Assembly (NCBI GenBank): GCA_023230485.1
Contig: JALNXG010000100.1
Span: 1-9,554, forward strand
Origin: Melioribacteraceae bacterium
GTDB lineage: Bacteria > Bacteroidota > Ignavibacteria > Ignavibacteriales > Melioribacteraceae
Direction: 5' to 3'
DNA: 9,554 nt
Shown here one piece after another: positions 5,151-9,554 of this stretch. The stretch's first letter is position 1, and every line of letters begins with the position of its first letter. Position numbers and translations under genes: made by a program. The notes beneath the pieces were generated by a model. The model made no database searches. It saw only the letters and a list, made by a program, of their open reading frames with translations, and was not told the DNA's origin.

Positions 5151-6146
5151 ATGACCAAAAAATATAAAATATTAATACCGGATAGACTCGTTCCGCCTGC
5201 TGATATAGAAGAATCAGTTTTTGGAGATGAAGCAGAATTACAATTATTTCAAGCTGTTAATGCTCACGAAATAGAAGATAAGGTGTGGGAAGAATGTGAT
5301 GCGGTTTTAGCATGGCATGAACTATACTTTGATAAAAACCTACTTTCAAAAATGGAAAACTGTAAAGTGATTGTTCGCGTAGGTGTTGGGTATGATAATA
5401 TAGACATAGTAAGTGCCGCTGAATTTGGAATTATAGTTTGTAACGTTCCTGATTATGGCACAGACGATGTGGCTGATCATACAATGGCATTAATGCTTTC
5501 ACTTTGTAGGGGAATTAAGTTTTATGATGTTGCTGCAAAAGAAGGTATTTGGAAATGGGAGCCAGGGAGTAAACTAAGAAGAGTCAAAGGATCAACTTTA
5601 GGCATAATTGGGTTAGGAAGGATCGGTACAGCGGTGGCTTTAAGAGCGAAAGCTTTTGGACTAAATGTTCGATTTTATGATCCATATAAATCTCATGGAT
5701 ATGAAAAAGCACTTTCATTAGGACGAGATTATTCTTTATCTCAATTAGCAGAAAATTCCGATATTATCTCCATTCACACTCCTCTAACAAATGAAACAAA
5801 GATGATGATTGGGAAGGATTTTTTTGAATCATGTAAAAATGAAATCATTTTTATTAATACTGCACGTGGACAAATTGTTAATCTGAATAGTTTATATGAG
5901 GCAATGAAAGAAGGCAAAGTATTATTTGCAGGTTTAGATGTTTTGGAAACAGAGCCACCTCAATTTGACAATCCATTTATTAAAGAATGGTCTGGGGATA
6001 AAGGAGCATTAAAAGATAGAGTAATCATTACACCTCATTCAGCCTTTTACAATAAAGAGTCATATATCGAAATGAGGAAAAAAGCAGCCGAAGAAGCTTT
6101 AAGAATTCTAAAAGGAGAGAAACCTTTTTATGAGGTAAAAAAATGA
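5151..6146 (+). CDS. CtBP-like NAD-dependent D-2-hydroxyacid dehydrogenase
   Basis: A 331-residue dehydrogenase of the D-3-phosphoglycerate dehydrogenase/formate dehydrogenase superfamily, interconverting a D-2-hydroxy acid and a 2-keto acid. V-R-V-G-V-G-Y-D-N-I-D (75-85) is the substrate-side signature. The Rossmann loop is G-L-G-R-I-G (154-159) and D177 lies at the end of the second strand, favouring NAD. The catalytic triad is R239 (N-T-A-R-G), E268 (L-E-T-E-P-P) and H296 (T-P-H-S-A-F-Y). The tail T-P-H-S-A-F-Y-x-x-x-S-x-x-E-M-R-x-x-A (294-312) is typical of the CtBP-like branch. The C-terminal ACT domain of SerA is absent, so feedback by serine is unlikely. The ATG follows the previous stop with no gap and no Shine-Dalgarno site is evident, suggesting coupling. 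Its last four bases overlap the next gene (ATGA). In this operon the substrate is probably an aldonic or sugar-acid intermediate. Confidence 0.88.
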   Translation: MTKKYKILIPDRLVPPADIEESVFGDEAELQLFQAVNAHEIEDKVWEECDAVLAWHELYFDKNLLSKMENCKVIVRVGVGYDNIDIVSAAEFGIIVCNVPDYGTDDVADHTMALMLSLCRGIKFYDVAAKEGIWKWEPGSKLRRVKGSTLGIIGLGRIGTAVALRAKAFGLNVRFYDPYKSHGYEKALSLGRDYSLSQLAENSDIISIHTPLTNETKMMIGKDFFESCKNEIIFINTARGQIVNLNSLYEAMKEGKVLFAGLDVLETEPPQFDNPFIKEWSGDKGALKDRVIITPHSAFYNKESYIEMRKKAAEEALRILKGEKPFYEVKK

Positions 6147-8965
6147 CAAATAAAAATATCTGTATGATTACTTGTATGCTCGCTATGGACGATAAGATGG
6201 TAAAAGTCTGGAATGAATTAGCAAGCGAATTGGAAGAAAATAATTTTAGACTGGTATTATTCACTACATCAATTCACCCAGAAATGATTTTCGATTATGT
6301 CCAGATTCCTTTTACTTTAGATGAATTTGAAGAGTTAAGTATCGATATAGAAAAAGATGAATTAACAGAGGGGGAGATTGTAGATGAATTTGGAAAAAGA
6401 GAAATAGAATGGTTTGGTAAAGGTGAGGACTATTTAAATAAATATAAGACTGGTTATACTAAATGTGTTAAATATTATAAAAATATCCTACAATCATTAA
6501 AACCATCAATAGTTTTAGTATGGCAAAATAGTTTGCCTCAGAGCAATATTCTGAAGAGATTATCAGAGGAGTTTTTAATACCAAGCTACATTTTAGAAAG
6601 AGGAATGTTACCGAATACTTTCATGTTGGAAAGTACTGGCAACGTTGCTTTGTCTGATATTGTTAATAATCTCAGCTTGAGAAAAAAAATAATTGCACAT
6701 TCAATACAAGATAATTTTAATACTGTAAAAGAGTTTTACATATCTGAAAAGCCTTCTAAGTATAATCAAATAAGTAGCGAAGAATCAGAAAAAAAACTTG
6801 AAGAATTTAATTTTGATAAAAAGCCATTACTCGTATTCTTTGCAAACATTGATAGTTCGGTTGGAGCATATCCTGAAGGCACTGCGCTATCCCAAAAAAC
6901 AAATATAGCATATAATAATACTTGTTCGATGATTGAAGCATTAACTCAAGAAGCAAATAAGCAAAAATTTAATTTAATAGTAAAACTGCATCCACAAGAG
7001 AGAAATGATTTTAATCATCTTGTTGGAAAAAGAGTAAAAATTGAAAAAAATTTTAATTACCAGTTTCTTATGCAAAATTCTGATGTAATGGCCTTTGCTG
7101 CTACAACACTTCAGTTTGAAGCTTTATTATATGAAAAACCGATTCTACTTTTTAGCAACACAGAACTGAGAGGATTCAATATTGCATATGAAGTGAACTC
7201 GCAAAATGAATTAGATGTGATTATTAATTCAACTCTCAAGAAAGAAGGATTCGAAGAAAAGCTGGCTAATGCAAAAAGGTATATTGATTGGGTGTCCAAA
7301 TACTTCCTCTATGCATTCTTAGGCGAAACTCCAATAAAAAATAATTTATTTGATATGGCAAGATATCTATGTGAGATTGGTATAAAGGAAAATCTAAATA
7401 GCTATGAAGATAAAAAAGAAGGATTAAATCAATTTCTATTACAAATAAATTATAAACACGAAAACTCGTTTAACCTACCAAAAAATTCAGAAACAATAGA
7501 TGAATTAGACCTGGAAATTAATAGTCAATTTGAAAAATACCTTTTAGAAAAAAGTTATTTCGAAGCGTATAGGTTAGTTGAAACAAATCTAAGAAATAAT
7601 CCAAGTAGTAAAGAGTTAAACGCATTTCAAAATGAACTCTTTGAAAGAATATCGAAAAGGAAATTAGAAAAAAATTGGGATGTAAACAAAAGCGTTCGCG
7701 CATTACAAAATGCAGAAAAATATTTTAATTCAGGAAAATTGGATGATGCTAAAAATAAATTAATGGAAGTTCTCAATTTGGAGCCGCAGCATATTGAAGC
7801 GATCAATGATCTTTCAGTATGGGCATTAACACAGAATCAAAATGAATATGCGATTGACTTGATAAAATACGTTTTAGGTTTTGAAAAAGGAAATGAAGAT
7901 GCATTAAGAAATAAAGAGTATATGATAGAAAATGGTTTGTGGTTAGTAGAAGAAATAGATGAATACAAAGAAAAAATCGATCAGGAATTAAACATTTATA
8001 GGAATCAATTAAAAGTTCATGAATTACCAAATGCTCATCATATTTATACAGGGAAGTTTTTACAAAATGCTGTTGAAAAACTTACAGGAGCAAGAAATTT
8101 TAATAGCTGGTGTGCTTCGGAGATCGATAAACTAGCATCAGAGTTAGGTAGGAAAATTTACGGTATTTCTATTGGATGTGGAAATGGTGATACAGAGTTA
8201 GAGATAATGAAGCAAATTAAGAATAAGGACTTAGTGCACTTTACTGGATTGGATATTAATCAAACTATGGTTGAAAGAGGTAATAAATCATTGAAAGAAT
8301 CCAATATCTTTAATATGGAGTATAAAGTAGGTGATTTTAATTATCCAAAATTTGAAAAAAAATATGACTTCTTTTTTGCCAATCACTCACTTCATCATGT
8401 AACTGAATTAGAAAATTTATTTAGTGCAATTGCTGAAAACTCTAATGAGAATATGATATTCTTAATAAATGATATGATTGGAAGAAATGGGCATGTTCTA
8501 TGGGACGGAACTAAAGAAGCAGTTCAAATGATCTGGAATAATTTAGATGAAAAGTATAAATACAATGCGTATTCGAAAGAATATGATCAAGAAGTAATGG
8601 ACCATGATTGCAGCAGTGAAGGTTTTGAAGGTATTCGAGCAGAGGATATAGTGCCGCTTCTTAATAAATATTTCGATTTTGACACATATTTGCCATTTTC
8701 GTTTATAATAAGTCGATTTATTGATCGTGCCTATGGACATAATTATAATGTAGAAAGCAATCAAGATATACAAGTAATAAATAAAATTATAGATCTCGAA
8801 ATAAAGGCAACACAGGAAAATAAGTTTTCAGCAACTCAGGCATTTATAAAGTTGAAGAATAAAAATAGTGTTGAGAAATTGAAGTTTCTTTTCCAAACAC
8901 CTGAAGAAACTATTAAAAATAGAAAAAATCGGAATTACTTTTTAGAAGAAGATTGTAAACTATAA
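6143..8965 (+). CDS. Capsule-type glycosyltransferase / TPR / methyltransferase fusion protein
   Basis: A 940-residue cytosolic fusion with no signal peptide or membrane segment. Residues 1-410 resemble capsule-synthesis (KpsC/KpsS-like, Capsule_synth) GT-B enzymes: K-L-H-P (281-284) and F-A-A-T-T-L-Q-F-E-A-L-L-Y-E-K-P-I (318-334). These recall the HP and QE motifs of beta-Kdo transferases, which use CMP-sugars, and a CMP-sugar synthetase lies upstream. Residues 410-515 are a charged helical linker. Residues 517-585 look like two tetratricopeptide repeats (A-E-K-Y-F-N-S-G-K-L-D-D-A then L-N-L-E-P). Residues 649-905 are a class I SAM methyltransferase: motif I I-S-I-G-C-G-N-G-D (675-683), D704 in G-L-D-I-N, G-D-F (730-732), and N-H-S-L-H-H-V (747-753). 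The segment 777-840 resembles glycan methyltransferases of polysaccharide loci. GAGG (6132-6135) seven bases upstream supports the start. The reading frame is intact, so the fusion is real unless there is an assembly error. The exact donor and acceptor are unknown. Confidence 0.75.
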   Translation: MTNKNICMITCMLAMDDKMVKVWNELASELEENNFRLVLFTTSIHPEMIFDYVQIPFTLDEFEELSIDIEKDELTEGEIVDEFGKREIEWFGKGEDYLNKYKTGYTKCVKYYKNILQSLKPSIVLVWQNSLPQSNILKRLSEEFLIPSYILERGMLPNTFMLESTGNVALSDIVNNLSLRKKIIAHSIQDNFNTVKEFYISEKPSKYNQISSEESEKKLEEFNFDKKPLLVFFANIDSSVGAYPEGTALSQKTNIAYNNTCSMIEALTQEANKQKFNLIVKLHPQERNDFNHLVGKRVKIEKNFNYQFLMQNSDVMAFAATTLQFEALLYEKPILLFSNTELRGFNIAYEVNSQNELDVIINSTLKKEGFEEKLANAKRYIDWVSKYFLYAFLGETPIKNNLFDMARYLCEIGIKENLNSYEDKKEGLNQFLLQINYKHENSFNLPKNSETIDELDLEINSQFEKYLLEKSYFEAYRLVETNLRNNPSSKELNAFQNELFERISKRKLEKNWDVNKSVRALQNAEKYFNSGKLDDAKNKLMEVLNLEPQHIEAINDLSVWALTQNQNEYAIDLIKYVLGFEKGNEDALRNKEYMIENGLWLVEEIDEYKEKIDQELNIYRNQLKVHELPNAHHIYTGKFLQNAVEKLTGARNFNSWCASEIDKLASELGRKIYGISIGCGNGDTELEIMKQIKNKDLVHFTGLDINQTMVERGNKSLKESNIFNMEYKVGDFNYPKFEKKYDFFFANHSLHHVTELENLFSAIAENSNENMIFLINDMIGRNGHVLWDGTKEAVQMIWNNLDEKYKYNAYSKEYDQEVMDHDCSSEGFEGIRAEDIVPLLNKYFDFDTYLPFSFIISRFIDRAYGHNYNVESNQDIQVINKIIDLEIKATQENKFSATQAFIKLKNKNSVEKLKFLFQTPEETIKNRKNRNYFLEEDCKL

Positions 8966-8986
8966 ATAAATCTTATAGGAATAATA

Positions 8987-9554
8987 ATGAAAATACTAAT
9001 AATTAAATTTGGTGCTGCTGGTGATGTAATTAGAGTTACCACTTTACTTCATTTATTTCCCAATGCGTCAATCGATTGGGTAGTAAGTGATAATAACTCA
9101 ATACTTCTTGGTGGACTGCCAAATATTAATAGAGTTATCTTATTATCAAAAATTTATGAAACTCAGTTGAATGAATATGATTTGGTAATTAATCTCGAAG
9201 ACAATTTAGAAGCGGGGAATATAATTAAAAAAATTAAATATCGAGATTTATTTGGCTCTTATATCGATAATAATGAAAAGCTTACATATACAGAAAATTC
9301 AAAAGGTTGGTTTGATTTAAGTCTTATAAGTAAATATGGATTAAAAGAAGCAAATCAATTAAAATTTCAAAATAAAAGATCGTTTCAGGAAATCGTGTTT
9401 GAAGGATTAGGAAAAAAATTTAATGGAGAGCAATATTTACTACCTGAAAGCCCATATTCTAAACTATATGGCGATGTTGCAATAGCTCCGAAAGCAGGAA
9501 AAGTATGGCCTATGAAAAATTGGGCGTACTTTGATGAACTAGCACAATATATTA
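8987..9554 (+). CDS. GT9 heptosyltransferase-like glycosyltransferase, 3' end beyond window
   Basis: The first 189 codons of a GT-B fold glycosyltransferase of the ADP-heptose:LPS heptosyltransferase family (GT9). Family marks are K-I-L-I-I-K-F-G-A-A-G-D-V-I-R-V-T-T-L-L (2-21), which is the classic N-terminal loop with G-D-x-x-x-T-T-P-L; L-P-N-I-N-R-V-I (44-51); D-L-V-I-N-L (65-70); and A-I-A-P-K-A-G-K-V-W-P-M-K-N-W (165-179), which matches the start of the C-terminal domain where the donor nucleotide binds (K-x-W-P motif). About half of the usual length of roughly 330-350 residues is present and the frame is open at the window end. AGGA (8977-8980) lies six bases upstream, and the gene begins 21 bases after the fusion gene, so it belongs to the same operon. 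It probably adds a heptose or similar sugar to the same surface glycan; the donor cannot be told from this half. Confidence 0.85.
   Translation, partial: MKILIIKFGAAGDVIRVTTLLHLFPNASIDWVVSDNNSILLGGLPNINRVILLSKIYETQLNEYDLVINLEDNLEAGNIIKKIKYRDLFGSYIDNNEKLTYTENSKGWFDLSLISKYGLKEANQLKFQNKRSFQEIVFEGLGKKFNGEQYLLPESPYSKLYGDVAIAPKAGKVWPMKNWAYFDELAQYI

Noticed and set aside
5151..6146. Naming the 2-hydroxyacid dehydrogenase serA
   Set aside because: It lacks the C-terminal ACT domain and has the CtBP-like HSAFY...EMR tail; the neighbours do not point to serine synthesis.
1..9554. CRISPR arrays, tRNA or rRNA genes, insertion sequences, integrase or attachment sites
   Set aside because: No regular spaced repeats, cloverleaf or rRNA-like segments, transposase motifs or flanking direct repeats were seen on either strand.

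Overview
The window comes from an AT-rich bacterial genome, probably of the Bacteroidota/Ignavibacteriota (FCB) group. Three things suggest this: the YceI precursor with its 'TTAQ' signal-peptide end, a promoter in front of yceI that fits the Bacteroidota pattern (TTG, 20 nt, TAnnTTTG), and the low GC with a strong bias to K/N/I/E codons. The phylum is an inference; no rRNA or tRNA gene is present to confirm it.

Layout. Bases 1-87 are non-coding and hold a strong hairpin (7-35). Bases 88-684 on the minus strand encode a secreted YceI-family protein. Bases 685-1163 are a divergent intergenic region. Its left side carries the yceI promoter with two palindromes 15 bp apart; its right side carries a candidate sigma-54 promoter and a good Shine-Dalgarno site for the next gene. 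From 1164 to the window end, eight plus-strand genes run head to tail with overlaps or gaps of at most 21 bases, so they look like one operon.

The operon encodes, in order: a divergent GAPDH-family dehydrogenase, a HAD phosphatase, a TylF-like methyltransferase, a NeuA-like CMP-sugar synthetase, a fumarylacetoacetate-hydrolase (FAH) family protein, a CtBP-like D-2-hydroxyacid dehydrogenase, a 940-residue capsule-type glycosyltransferase/TPR/methyltransferase fusion, and the start of a GT9 (heptosyltransferase-like) glycosyltransferase cut by the window end. The last two and the cytidylyltransferase mark it as part of a surface-polysaccharide (capsule, O-antigen or exopolysaccharide) locus.

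The most interesting reading, which is an inference, is that the first six genes build and activate an unusual acidic sugar. Two dehydrogenases act on aldehyde/acid and 2-hydroxy/2-keto acid chemistry, a phosphatase removes phosphate, an FAH-fold enzyme handles a 2-keto acid, and a NeuA-like enzyme would attach CMP to a 2-keto sugar acid. The KpsC/KpsS-like N-terminal domain of the fusion protein is a natural user of such a CMP-sugar. No NeuB/KdsA-type synthase is seen, so this is not a recognisable standard sialic acid or Kdo pathway. The GAPDH-like enzyme keeps its catalytic Cys and His but has lost most residues that bind phosphate in true GAPDH, which points to a different substrate.
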